64,000 nucleotides of DNA from Pullulanibacillus sp. KACC 23026. Its GTDB lineage: Bacteria > Bacillota > Bacilli > Bacillales > Sporolactobacillaceae. The position numbers and the translations under genes are program-made. This document shows, piece after piece, positions 1 through 8,575 of this stretch. The first letter of the stretch is position 1. Every line of letters starts with the position of its first letter. Location: assembly GCF_029094525.1 (NCBI RefSeq), contig NZ_CP119107.1, positions 992,001-1,056,000 on the forward strand, written 5' to 3'. Under the pieces are notes generated by a model. It had not been told where the DNA came from, made no database searches, and saw only the letters and a program-made list of their open reading frames with translations.

Positions 1-159
1 GAAATTGGATGGGGAAGTCAAATTCGTTCTTACGTCTTTCATCCTTATTCAATGGTTAAAGACCATCGCACGAACGTGGAAACAGGAAATGTCCAAAGCG
101 TGATGGATGGTGACCTTGATCCGTTTATAGATGCTTATCTTCGTGAACAACTTAAGTAA
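1..159 (+). CDS. prfB: Peptide chain release factor 2, C-terminal end (partial)
   Basis: This is the last 52 codons of a gene that begins before the window. RF2 recognises UGA and UAA stop codons and triggers peptide release on the ribosome. The visible tail contains [20 protein letters not shown], followed by an NVETGN block and the [15 protein letters not shown] ending, which is the characteristic C-terminus of RF2 in Bacillales. The GGQ catalytic loop and the programmed frameshift site are outside the window. A strong terminator lies about 150 bp after the stop. In B. subtilis prfB also precedes ftsE, with cccB between them; here a kinase gene and a small gene, both on the other strand, fill the gap instead. 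Confidence 0.95.
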   Translation, partial: EIGWGSQIRSYVFHPYSMVKDHRTNVETGNVQSVMDGDLDPFIDAYLREQLK

Positions 160-305
160 TCAATAAGACCTTAACAAGTTAATCAAAAAAAACCTCCGCA
201 AATTTTTGCAACGGGTTTACTTGTGAGATGCAAAACGCTAATTATCACCTTAAATCACTCTACTATTCACAATAAAATCACAGAAAGAAAAGACTAGTAA
301 ACGTC

Positions 306-344
306 AAAACAACCGAATCTTTTGAGATTCGGTTGTTTTATTTT
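306..344. terminator. Rho-independent terminator after prfB
   Basis: A perfect 15-bp stem (306-320 with 325-339) encloses a 4-nt TTTG loop. The arm ends in TTTT and continues into TTTATTTT on the plus strand; AAAAC on the left gives a T-run on the minus strand too, so it could work in both directions. Confidence 0.85.
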
Positions 345-391
345 CATAAAAGGCAATCGATTACCTATTTCATTAAATGGCTAGAGCGAAC

Positions 392-585
392 TTTCTAAAT
401 AAGCGGAGAAATTCCGCTTATTTAGAAATCAACATTGAAAATAGCTAAAATAGACGGAGAAATTCCGACTATTGACTCGAAAAACATGAAAATGGGTCAA
501 TTCTTTTTGTTTAAACGGAAAAACTCCGCTTATTTACGACGAACTGAACGCTACTTTGGTTGATAACGGAAAAAATTCCGCTTAT
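392..585. repeat. Cluster of four palindromic CGGA...TCCG elements
   Basis: Four AT-rich palindromes with a common core (CGGAGAAATTCCG or close variants) sit at about 392-428, 447-473, 513-532 and 563-585. The first is a perfect 16-bp stem (392-407 with 413-428) around a 5-nt loop. There is no coding sequence. The same element recurs at 35435-35625, so this is a dispersed family and not a gene-specific operator. The rest of 160-1014 shows nothing else apart from the terminators listed. Confidence 0.75.
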
Positions 586-825
586 TTCACATAGCACAGG
601 TGACTCTAAAATTTCTTGTTCAGTCCGTTTTTTACTTTAAGAACAATTCGATAATCTAACTTTTATTTTAGCATATATATCCAAATGACTTGGTGATCAC
701 CCTCACTTTCACTTGCTCAATCACAGGTTAATTCACACACCGCCAATAATTATTTCCACCCATGTAAATTACACTGTGATTTGATCGATGATTTACGGAT
801 TAAATGGTTAATAAACATTGATATT

Positions 826-873
826 ACAATAAAAATCGCACGGTGAATGACTACGTGAAAAGCCGTGCGATTT
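826..873 (-). terminator. Probable terminator of the histidine kinase gene
   Basis: Arms 833-843 and 863-873 form an 11-bp perfect stem (AAATCGCACGG / CCGTGCGATTT) with a 19-nt loop. Read on the minus strand it is followed by a T-rich run. It lies about 140 bp past the stop of the minus-strand kinase gene. Confidence 0.55.
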
Positions 874-1014
874 ACCTTGATAGTTAATTGTTTGCACCTC
901 TGAAGTGAACCCGTTAAAATTTTTGCAGGAGGGTTTTCTAATACCAAGGCCATGTTTTTTTTTCTAATAAAGTGTGTGCTCCAAATATCGAGGCCTGTCC
1001 ATCTAAAGTGATTT

Positions 1015-2052
1015 CTAATGTTGAACGGGTAATGTAACCTTTACACAGGTTCCGTGCGGTGAACTTTCGAATTCAATGAGCCCGCTATGCTCTTTTATAA
1101 TGTCGAAGCTCATCATTAATCCAAGACCTGTTCCACCCTCTTTAGTAGAGTAAAAAGGGGTCCCTAATTTCTCGAGAACTTTTTCAGGAATTCCAGGACC
1201 TTGATCCGTTATCCTAGTCACGATTTGTTCGCTATGTAACTCAGTTGAGATGGCAATGATTCCACCGTCAACGGTTGCTTCAATCGCATTCTTTATAAGA
1301 TTAATGAATACTTGCTTAAGCCGAGTTTCATCACCCATGACCTCATTAAGAATGGGTTGCTCATTTATAAGATTGAGGGTGATGGATTTCATCGCGGCTT
1401 GATTTTGAAGAAGCGCGATCACTTGTTTGATCATCGCATTATAATTAACCGCTTTTGTTTTCAAATTCGCCGGTTTCCCGAGTACAAAGATTTCACTCAA
1501 CATGATTTCCATGCGTTCGACTTCAGCTTGAATAATTTTTAAAAAATCGTCTGTACTTCCTTTTTTAATCATCAACTGAATGAATCCTTTTATTGCAGTT
1601 AAAGGATTTTTAACTTCATGGGCAATGCCTGCTGCTAGTTGAGTTAAACGTTTCAAATAGTCGGCGGTTTGCTTTTGATTCGTAAGGTCATTAAATTGCG
1701 CCGCATAGATTCTTGATGATTCACTTTCTGAGAGCAGTGAGTAGGAAATGGATACCCAAATAGCCTCCCCGTTTGTTCTCATTAAGCAGGCTTCTTGTTG
1801 ATCAACCTCTAAGTCACTTTGAGACAACCTTTCAAGCAGGGTTTCACATATTAATAGATCAGAAGGATATTGAAATAGCTCGAACAGAGATTCAGGCTCT
1901 GATTCATCCTCTGAATGGCCAAGCAGGCGAGTGAGCGAAGCGTTTTTATGTAACCAATGACCTTGTTCATTAAATAGACCAATTCCTGTTGAAGATCTTT
2001 CTACAAATTTTTCAAAAGCAGAAGAGGGAGCGGATGGCAAGTCGTTGAACAA
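1015..2052 (-). CDS. Soluble PAS-domain sensor histidine kinase (sporulation-kinase type)
   Basis: A 345-residue cytoplasmic histidine kinase. An N-terminal PAS-like sensor (about residues 14-125) is followed by a HisKA dimerisation domain with the phospho-acceptor in LAAGIAHEVKNPLTAIKG (His145), and a C-terminal HATPase domain with N-box (NLIKNAIEA), G1 (DQGPGIP) and G2 (GGTGLGL) motifs. No membrane segment is present. The start is placed at TTG 2052 because AAGGAGGT lies 8 nt upstream; a TTG at 2076 is in frame but places the ribosome site inside the coding region. The H-box resembles that of the KinA/KinE family which feeds the Spo0A phosphorelay, but that role is inferred. No response regulator gene is adjacent, so the kinase is an orphan. 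Confidence 0.85.
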   Translation of the reverse strand: MFNDLPSAPSSAFEKFVERSSTGIGLFNEQGHWLHKNASLTRLLGHSEDESEPESLFELFQYPSDLLICETLLERLSQSDLEVDQQEACLMRTNGEAIWVSISYSLLSESESSRIYAAQFNDLTNQKQTADYLKRLTQLAAGIAHEVKNPLTAIKGFIQLMIKKGSTDDFLKIIQAEVERMEIMLSEIFVLGKPANLKTKAVNYNAMIKQVIALLQNQAAMKSITLNLINEQPILNEVMGDETRLKQVFINLIKNAIEATVDGGIIAISTELHSEQIVTRITDQGPGIPEKVLEKLGTPFYSTKEGGTGLGLMMSFDIIKEHSGLIEFESSPHGTCVKVTLPVQH

Positions 2053-2450
2053 TGAAAGGACCTCCTTAGACTTCAATTCATTCGTTATAGAAAAGAGCGT
2101 CTACTCTTGTTTTGAGGAATCATTCTAAAGAAGGCTGTGGAATGCACCGATTGCAGTCATATTATTCCATTCAATTTATTATAGCCATTCGAATTGGAAA
2201 ATGTCTATAAATAGACGGACAAAGTTAAGGATTCTGTGAGAAAAGTCAATGAATCCTTGAGAGGTTTGGGCGGTTTTTTCCTCTAAGAACCTCTAATCTA
2301 TAACGTTATTTGACATTCTATGACGTCATTCAAAAAAAAAGACCAAATTCTAATCCTGTTATCCCCGAAATTTGACATCATTTCCCTGGAAATATGTCAG
2401 ATTAAGGAGATGTGAGGAAGAGGCTAGGACAGAAGGAGTTGACGAATAGA

Positions 2451-2500
2451 AAAAGCCGAACTTATTCACATTTTAACGTGATGGGTTCGGTTTTTCATTT
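2451..2500 (+). terminator. Terminator-like hairpin
   Basis: AAAAGCCGAAC (from about 2451) pairs with GTTCGGTTTTT (about 2485-2496), stem CCGAAC/GTTCGG extended by A-T pairs, with T-runs available on both strands. It lies in the non-coding space upstream of the kinase gene. Which transcript it ends is unclear. Confidence 0.4.
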
Positions 2501-2540
2501 ATAGGTTAAGTCCTTTATGAAACGCTCCGTCGAAAATACG

Positions 2541-2660
2541 TTGCTTGCCGCGGGCACGGCCTCAGTCTTCTCAGCAAGGAAAACGCTCGCTTGCGGAGTC
2601 TCCGGACATGTGCTGTTCCCGCAGGAGTCGCCGTATTTTGACTACGCTTCCTATTTGTTA
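2541..2660. repeat. Dispersed GCGGGCACGGCCTCAG-type repeat
   Basis: A GC-rich block in an AT-rich spacer contains CCGCGGGCACGGCCTCAG and a facing GGAGTC...GTGCTGTTCCCGCAGGAGTC segment, so it can fold into a large imperfect hairpin. A truncated relative (GTGGGCACGGCCTCAAGCTT) occurs at 16260-16290. No open reading frame is supported here. Confidence 0.5.
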
Positions 2661-2753
2661 AACATTTAGTGTTCGGGATTTAAGCCAGTTAGTTTAGTTT
2701 TTTCAAAGCCTCTTCCCCAGTGAGAAAACTCTGCAGTTGAAGAGTACTCGCCT

Positions 2754-2903
2754 CTAGGAATCCTTGTTATGAGGATTTGATTCTTCTGGGAGATCAAATG
2801 GGTTTAGGGCGTCATCCCTCATCATGATCATACCAGGGTTAAGTACTGTATCGTCAGGAAGTTCAGCGTCGGAGGATTGAACTTTATTAGGTGCATTTTT
2901 CAT
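2754..2903 (-). CDS. Small acidic hypothetical protein, 49 aa
   Basis: An unrecognised 49-residue protein beginning MKNAPNKVQSSDAELPDD and ending in NPHNKDS. It is hydrophilic, rich in Asp, Asn and Pro, with no Cys, no membrane segment and no signal peptide. The case for it being real is a near-perfect ribosome binding site (GGAGGTGTC) ending a few bases before the ATG, and a sensible amino-acid composition. It lies between the histidine kinase gene (same strand) and ftsE (opposite strand). Small acidic proteins of this kind are common among sporulation genes of Bacillales, but nothing in the sequence proves that role. Confidence 0.65.
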   Translation of the reverse strand: MKNAPNKVQSSDAELPDDTVLNPGMIMMRDDALNPFDLPEESNPHNKDS

Positions 2904-3328
2904 GGAGACACCTCCTATCTTGATTGGAGTCCAACCTTAATAAAGCACGTCTATGGTTATTCAAAATTTCAACAGAAACCGATTTTAGGCACTGACTTTT
3001 ATTTTCATAGTGTATGCAAACGCTGTTATATCGTTCCATTTAACGAATGTGATTTTGAATTTTTTAAATGATTAAATTTAAATGAATCAATGACAATTCT
3101 ATTTTCAGCCCGAGAATTCTATTATTAGGATATCCTATTTTGCGCCAATAAAAACATGTTCGAACTGGGGGACAGTCCCGGACTGCGGTTTGAAGAGGGT
3201 GGTCTTTACCCACAACTCTTGGTCAGGTGAAGAATTTGTCAAAATATGTCGGCAGGTTAGCCCTGAGAAAAGGTAAGAAACTGAAATATAATTGTAATAA
3301 TTCTTTGACTCAACTCAACGAAGTAGGG
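2904..3328. other. Non-coding spacer before ftsE
   Basis: I see no supported gene here. A GGGGGACAGTCCCGG block near 3168-3184 resembles the GGGGACAG elements found again near 44000 and 49155. Reading frames on the plus strand lack ribosome sites and show no protein-like composition. Confidence 0.5.
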
Positions 3329-3337
3329 TGTTATAAT
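3329..3337 (+). promoter_or_regulatory. Probable extended -10 promoter for ftsEX
   Basis: TG-T-TATAAT (TG at 3329-3330, TATAAT 3332-3337) is an extended -10 sigma-A element. No good -35 exists at 17 bp; a TTGACT lies 21 bp upstream. The implied leader to the ftsE GTG is about 210 nt. Confidence 0.45.
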
Positions 3338-3558
3338 ATGTTTATGCTTGTAGAAAAGGCTCGTTTTTTCTGCGAGATGAGATTCCTTTATTCGACAACC
3401 GCAAATAAAAACAGATTTTTCGACAATGACATATTCAGTTTAATTAGACTGTCACCGCGGCTTTATACGATGCGGATCATCAAAATTGGGACCAGTCAGC
3501 ATGAATTTTTTTCATTAAGTACCCTTATAAACAAATTCAATGTAGGAAGTGATTATTT

Positions 3559-4245
3559 GTGATCCGAATGCAAGATGTTTGGAAGGCATACTCGAATGGC
3601 GTCATGGCCATTAATGGTGTGAGCGTTCATATTGAAAAAGGCGAATTTGTATACATTGTCGGCCCAAGTGGATCAGGGAAATCGACTTTTATAAAAATGA
3701 TGTACCATGAGGTGAAGCCAACTCGAGGAAAGATTGAAATCGACGGCATTGACCTTACGAAGCTTAAACAAAAACATGTGCCCGCTTTGAGGCGGAAGCT
3801 TGGCGTCGTCTTTCAGGATTTTAAGTTGCTGCCAAAACTAACAGTCTATGAAAATGTAGCCTTTGCTCTTGAAGTTATTGAGGAACACCCAAGGCAGATT
3901 AGAAAGAAAGTAATGGAGGTCCTTGACCTAGTTAAATTAAGACATAAAGCCAGATTCCTTCCAAGCGAACTTTCTGGCGGCGAACAACAGAGGGTGTCTA
4001 TTGCCCGTTCGATTGTTAACAATCCTTCACTTGTCGTTGCGGATGAACCCACAGGAAACTTAGACCCTGAAAATGCTTGGGGCATCATGGAAGTTTTCGA
4101 ACAAATTAATGACCGTGGAACTACCATTGTGATGGCAACGCACAATAAAGAAATTGTTAATGAAAAAAAGCGACGCGTTATCGCTGTTGAAGGCGGTATG
4201 ATTGTGCGCGATGTTGAAAGAGGTGAATACGGTTATGAAGCTTAG
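3559..4245 (+). CDS. ftsE: Cell division ABC transporter ATP-binding protein FtsE
   Basis: A 228-residue ABC ATPase, the cytoplasmic half of FtsEX. Rather than moving a substrate, FtsEX uses ATP to activate extracellular peptidoglycan hydrolases at the septum or side wall. Walker A GPSGSGKST is at 35-43, the signature LSGGE at 138-142, Walker B VVADEP at about 159-164 and the switch region ATHN near 192. The start is a GTG with AGGAAG about 9 nt upstream. It overlaps ftsX by 11 nt, so the two are translationally coupled. Length and the FQDFKLLPKLTVYENV block fit the family. Confidence 0.97.
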   Translation: MIRMQDVWKAYSNGVMAINGVSVHIEKGEFVYIVGPSGSGKSTFIKMMYHEVKPTRGKIEIDGIDLTKLKQKHVPALRRKLGVVFQDFKLLPKLTVYENVAFALEVIEEHPRQIRKKVMEVLDLVKLRHKARFLPSELSGGEQQRVSIARSIVNNPSLVVADEPTGNLDPENAWGIMEVFEQINDRGTTIVMATHNKEIVNEKKRRVIAVEGGMIVRDVERGEYGYEA

Positions 4246-5137
4246 AACCGTTGGACGCCACACGAAAGAAAGTTTCAAAAGTCTTGCCCGAAACGGATGG
4301 ATGACTTTTGCCTCTATTAGTTCCGTAACAGTTGCTCTATTATTAGTAGGGGTATTCTTGACGGTGATGTTGAATCTAAATAATATTGCCCAGCAAGTGG
4401 AAAACAATGTTGAAGTAAGGGTGTTTATCGATAATACGGCAACACCTGCACAGCAACAGGAATTAAAAGCAAATATACAAAAGATTAAGAACGTCAAAAG
4501 CATTACCTTTTTATCGAAAGAGGAAGGTCTAAAGGAGTTAATTAAAGACATGGGAAGTGATAGTGATGTCTTTAAATCGCTTGAAGGGTCACAGAATCCG
4601 CTTCCTGATGCTTATGTGATTAAAACCTATGAGCCTAAGCAAACCATTGCGGTCGCGAGCGCCATTCAAAAACTGCAATATGTTGATAGTGTCCGATATG
4701 GAAAAGGTATTGTAGAAAAGCTGTTTAAAGTCATTGATGTGGCAAGAAACGTTGGGATTGTCCTCATCCTCGGCTTACTCTTTACGTCGATCTTCCTTAT
4801 TGCCAATACGATTAAGCTGACTATTGTTTCCCGTCAGAAAGAGATTGAGATTATGAAGTTGGTAGGAGCGACTAACTCATTTGTCCGTTGGCCGTTTTTC
4901 TTAGAAGGTTTTGTATTGGGCGTTGTCGGAGCGCTGATTCCATCCTGTATAATTGGGCTTGGCTATCATGAACTCTATACGTTATTCATCAATAACAACT
5001 ATCAGTCTTATGTGTTTATTAAATTGATTCCATTCAAGCAGCTCGTTTTCCAATTGACGATCTTACTTGTCGTGATCGGCGGATGTATTGGAGTCTGGGG
5101 AAGCACGAACTCTATTCGTAAGTTCTTGAAAGTCTAA
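4235..5137 (+). CDS. ftsX: Cell division ABC transporter permease FtsX
   Basis: The membrane partner of FtsE, 300 residues. One membrane segment near residues 24-46 is followed by a large extracellular loop (about 50-165), the part that contacts the wall hydrolase, and then three further membrane segments (about 170-195, 220-245, 268-290). The ATG at 4235 is preceded by AGAGGTG, and an earlier in-frame GTG lies deep inside ftsE, so 4235 is preferred. The ISRQKEIEIMKLVGAT block is typical of FtsX. The neighbouring M23 peptidase gene is a likely target of its activation. Confidence 0.96.
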   Translation: MKLRTVGRHTKESFKSLARNGWMTFASISSVTVALLLVGVFLTVMLNLNNIAQQVENNVEVRVFIDNTATPAQQQELKANIQKIKNVKSITFLSKEEGLKELIKDMGSDSDVFKSLEGSQNPLPDAYVIKTYEPKQTIAVASAIQKLQYVDSVRYGKGIVEKLFKVIDVARNVGIVLILGLLFTSIFLIANTIKLTIVSRQKEIEIMKLVGATNSFVRWPFFLEGFVLGVVGALIPSCIIGLGYHELYTLFINNNYQSYVFIKLIPFKQLVFQLTILLVVIGGCIGVWGSTNSIRKFLKV

Positions 5138-5303
5138 GATACTTGCAGAACGATTTAATGGTTTTATGAAGCAATAACTATTATAGAGAAGAAAAAGACC
5201 TCTCAAATTTCGGACAAGCGTAACGATTAACAGCTACGAACAAACATATGGATTGGTTTCGCTGACGATTTATTTGAAGGATTTAGGTACAAGGGGGAGA
5301 ACA

Positions 5304-6623
5304 ATGTCTAAAGGATATCGCTCCTACGTCAGCTTAACTCTTTCCATTCTTTTGGTATTGATCTCTGTTATTCTTGTGACTCCAGCTCACGCCTCTACGG
5401 GTTCTGACCTAGAGCAACGCATTAATGACCTGACGAAAAAGACGAATTCTAAGAAGCAAGAAGTTAACAAGACCGATCAAAAGATTAAACAGAATCAGTC
5501 ACAGCAGCAAACGGTACAAGAGAAACTGACAGACATAAAAAAAGACATTGAATCTGCATCAGCAAAAATTACGGCCAAGCAAAAATCCATTCAAGATACA
5601 AAGAATGCCATTAATTCTTTAAATAAACAAATTGCGACTGTCAAAGAACGGATTAAGCGCCGAGATGTCCTTTTAAAAGAACGTGTAAAAGCAATGTATG
5701 TGACAGGAAATTCAACCGACTATTTACAAGTGCTTTTGAATTCTAATAACTTTGGTGAACTTGTCAGTCGTGCAGTCGCTTTAACCACAATAGCGAATCA
5801 AGATCAGCGCATTCTTGAGGAGCAAAGAGCAGATAAGCAAAAGCTGAATGAGCAGCAAGGAGAAGTGAAGGATAAGCTTGCATTGCTGCAAAAAGACATG
5901 AAAGAATTAAAAAGCTTGCAGGCAAATCTATCATCAAAGCAAGCTCAACAGCAGAATCTATTAACGGATTTGAAATCTCAGCAAAAAGATCTCGAGAAAG
6001 AAAAATTCAGTGCCCAAGAGATTGCCGATAACTTAGCGAGTCAAAAAGCGGCAGCTCAGAAGGCCTATGACCTATGGAAATCTGAAGAGGCCAAAAAGGC
6101 TCAACAAAGCCGTGCCACTTCATCATCATCGAGTTCGTCATCGTCCAGTTCGTCGTCATCAAGCTCGACGCCGTCCAGTTCGTCGTCATCGAGTTCGACA
6201 TCCACGTCGAATTCAGGTGCCATCTTATCATGGCCGGTGGCTGGCGGGTACATTACATCTCCATATGGACCGCGAGCATTTGACAACAGTTTCCACCCGG
6301 GGATAGATATAGGCAAAGGCATGGGAGCACCGATTATGGCGGCTGCTGATGGTGTTGTTAACAGAGCGTATGTGTCTTCAAGTTATGGAAATTGTGTCAT
6401 GATTACTCACTATATCAATGGACAAGAATACACGACTGTATATGCCCACATGGAGCGTTATGTGGTAGGGACGGGACAAGTCGTGAAGCGCGGCCAAGTA
6501 ATTGGTTATATGGGTGATTCTGGTGAAGCAACAGGTCCTCACCTTCACTTCGAGGTTTACCGAGGTCCATGGAATCCGCCGCCGCATCCAGGAACAATTA
6601 ATCCAGTTTCGGTATTGCCTTAA
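5304..6623 (+). CDS. Secreted coiled-coil M23 peptidase, likely FtsEX-dependent wall hydrolase
   Basis: A 439-residue exported protein. A signal peptide ends at AHA (about residue 30). Residues 35-265 are a long coiled coil rich in Gln, Lys and Glu. A serine linker of 16 plus 8 Ser residues interrupted by Thr-Pro (about 273-298) leads to a C-terminal LytM/M23 domain with zinc ligands His331 and Asp335 in HPGIDIG and the HLH motif (413-415) in GPHLHFE. M23 enzymes cut peptidoglycan cross-links. The coiled coil plus hydrolase plan and position directly after ftsEX recall EnvC and PcsB, so activation by FtsX is inferred. ATG 5304 has AAGGGGGAG just upstream; an earlier in-frame start would spoil the signal peptide. 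Confidence 0.9.
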   Translation: MSKGYRSYVSLTLSILLVLISVILVTPAHASTGSDLEQRINDLTKKTNSKKQEVNKTDQKIKQNQSQQQTVQEKLTDIKKDIESASAKITAKQKSIQDTKNAINSLNKQIATVKERIKRRDVLLKERVKAMYVTGNSTDYLQVLLNSNNFGELVSRAVALTTIANQDQRILEEQRADKQKLNEQQGEVKDKLALLQKDMKELKSLQANLSSKQAQQQNLLTDLKSQQKDLEKEKFSAQEIADNLASQKAAAQKAYDLWKSEEAKKAQQSRATSSSSSSSSSSSSSSSSTPSSSSSSSSTSTSNSGAILSWPVAGGYITSPYGPRAFDNSFHPGIDIGKGMGAPIMAAADGVVNRAYVSSSYGNCVMITHYINGQEYTTVYAHMERYVVGTGQVVKRGQVIGYMGDSGEATGPHLHFEVYRGPWNPPPHPGTINPVSVLP

Positions 6624-6705
6624 GTAAACCATTCATATTTTTAAAAAATGAACATAGATTATAACTAGTCCAAGGGAAGCCCTCCCGTTAAACGGATCGG
6701 ACAAG

Positions 6706-6740
6706 AGCATCGCATCATTTGGTGTGATGCTTTTTCTTTC
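6706..6740 (+). terminator. Terminator after the M23 peptidase gene
   Basis: A 9-bp stem AGCATCGCA/TGTGATGCT (6706-6714 with 6723-6731, one G-T pair) with an 8-nt loop and a TTTTTCTTT tail. Confidence 0.8.
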
Positions 6741-6847
6741 TAGGTGTTTAGTTTAGGGGACGGTCGGATCCGTCCTCTCAAATCTAATAGAACCACATAC
6801 ATAGCAACCATTTTTGAAAGGAATAAGTGTAGTGAAGGAGTGACGAG

Positions 6848-8296
6848 ATGGTTAGTAAAAAAATCGTGGCACTGTTAATGGCACTGTCATTAATCATCGG
6901 AGCGGGCGGCTCCTATTTAGGTGTGACCTATTTCACGAAGAAGCAGGAGGCTCAAACTCTCGAGAACATGAGCGATATAAGCAATGTTCCGGCTTCGGAT
7001 GTATTGAAGATGGAATCTGTATTTAGTTTTATTACGAGTAAATATTATAAAAAGGTGAATAAAACGACACTGACCAATGGGGCAATTAAGGGGATGGTCG
7101 AATCACTTAATGATCCTTTTTCCTCTTATATGGACCCAGAGACCGCTAATCAATTTACTCAATCTTTGTCTTCGTCATTTGAAGGGATCGGGGCAGAGGT
7201 CCAAATGGATAACGGGGTTGTAACAGTTGTCTCCCCAATTAAAGGCTCCCCTGCTGATAAGGCTGGATTAAAGCCACGTGATCAACTGCTTGAAATTAAC
7301 GGAAAATCGACTCAAGGAATGAGCCTTGATCAGGCGGTTTCCAAAATTAAAGGAAAATCAGGTACGAAAGTCACACTGGAAGTAAAGCGACCTGGTCAAA
7401 GCCATGTTTTGACCTTTGAAATTACAAGAGGAAAAGTGCCTTTAAAAACAGTTAGTCAAAAGACCTTTCAACAAGATGGGAAGCTTATCGGTTATATCGC
7501 CATTCAATCGTTCAGTGAGAATACCGATAAAGAATTTGCCGATGCTTTAAAAACGCTTGAATCTAAGAACATTAAAGGACTTATTATTGATGTGCGAGGC
7601 GACCCGGGCGGTTACTTAACAGCTGTTAAGAACATTGCAAATGACCTGATCGCAAGCTCGAAACCTATTGTTCAAATTCAAAATCGGGCAGGCCAAAAAC
7701 AGCTTATTACCTCTAAATTGAAACAGAAGAAGCCTTACCCAATCGTAGGTATGATTGATGGTGGCAGTGCTTCTGCAGCTGAAATTCTTTCGGCAGCCCT
7801 TCATGAAGCAGGCGGTTATCCTTTAGTGGGGGTTAAATCGTTTGGAAAAGGAACAGTTCAGCAGGCGGTCTCTATGACAGATGGCAGTGAGCTTAAACTA
7901 ACCATGTTTAAATGGCTGACACCGGATGGCAATTGGATTCACAAAAAAGGGATCCAGCCGACGATTAAAATACAAGAACCGGATTATTTCTTTACCACTC
8001 CGATTAATTTGAAGGATGATCAGACGTTAAAGCCAAATACAACAAATGATCAAATTGCCGATGCACAAAAAATGTTAAAAGGCGTGGGCTTTGATCCCGG
8101 CCGCGTCGATGGCTATTATGATGCGTCGACTGAGACAGCTGTTTCTGCCTTCCAAAAGACGAATCAGCTTCCTGTTACAGGTGTGATTGACGCTAAAACC
8201 GCGAGTTCACTTGAAGACAGTGTCATGAAAGCCGTTAATGATCCGAAAAATGATCTTCAGCTTCAAGAAGCTTTAAAAGTCGTAACAGGTGAGTGA
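6848..8296 (+). CDS. ctpB: Carboxy-terminal processing protease, S41 family
   Basis: A 482-residue secreted or membrane-anchored serine protease with N-terminal hydrophobic segment (residues 5-28), PDZ domain (about 105-185), S41 peptidase domain and a C-terminal peptidoglycan-binding domain (about 400-460). The catalytic triad is visible as Ser309 in GGSASAAE and Lys334 and Gln338 in FGKGTVQQ, the same numbering as in B. subtilis CtpB. In that organism CtpB is secreted into the space between mother cell and forespore and cleaves SpoIVFA to trigger sigma-K activation. ATG 6848 follows GAAGGAGTGA. Terminators lie on both sides, so it is probably monocistronic. Confidence 0.95.
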   Translation: MVSKKIVALLMALSLIIGAGGSYLGVTYFTKKQEAQTLENMSDISNVPASDVLKMESVFSFITSKYYKKVNKTTLTNGAIKGMVESLNDPFSSYMDPETANQFTQSLSSSFEGIGAEVQMDNGVVTVVSPIKGSPADKAGLKPRDQLLEINGKSTQGMSLDQAVSKIKGKSGTKVTLEVKRPGQSHVLTFEITRGKVPLKTVSQKTFQQDGKLIGYIAIQSFSENTDKEFADALKTLESKNIKGLIIDVRGDPGGYLTAVKNIANDLIASSKPIVQIQNRAGQKQLITSKLKQKKPYPIVGMIDGGSASAAEILSAALHEAGGYPLVGVKSFGKGTVQQAVSMTDGSELKLTMFKWLTPDGNWIHKKGIQPTIKIQEPDYFFTTPINLKDDQTLKPNTTNDQIADAQKMLKGVGFDPGRVDGYYDASTETAVSAFQKTNQLPVTGVIDAKTASSLEDSVMKAVNDPKNDLQLQEALKVVTGE

Positions 8297-8359
8297 TTAA
8301 GCGAGCTCATCCTTGTCAGATAGAAATTAAAGGATTTTTAGTAACAAATGTCGAATTCT

Positions 8360-8390
8360 ATCCGTACGTTCTACGTGCGGATTTTTTTAT
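8360..8390 (+). terminator. Terminator after ctpB
   Basis: ATCCGTACG/CGTGCGGAT stem (8360-8368 with 8374-8382, one G-T pair), 5-nt loop, then TTTTTTTATTT. Confidence 0.9.
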
Positions 8391-8575
8391 TTAGATAGGA
8401 ACGTCCTTTTTCTGTATTAAAATACTGTTTCTGAGTGTTAAAGGGCTTATAATAGACATTAGGAAAACCATTTGAGTAGTTGGTAAATGGTCACCATGAC
8501 GACGAATGATATAGGTAAAGTCCAGACATCCTTTAAAAACTGACTTATAGAATGAAATAAAATCGGGGGACCAGC

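Noticed and set aside
750-953. 67-codon minus-strand frame after the kinase gene
   Set aside because: It runs through the terminator hairpin at 833-873, has no ribosome site and no protein-like pattern.
3227-3562. 111-codon plus-strand frame before ftsE
   Set aside because: It covers the probable ftsE promoter, overlaps the ftsE start and has no conserved feature.
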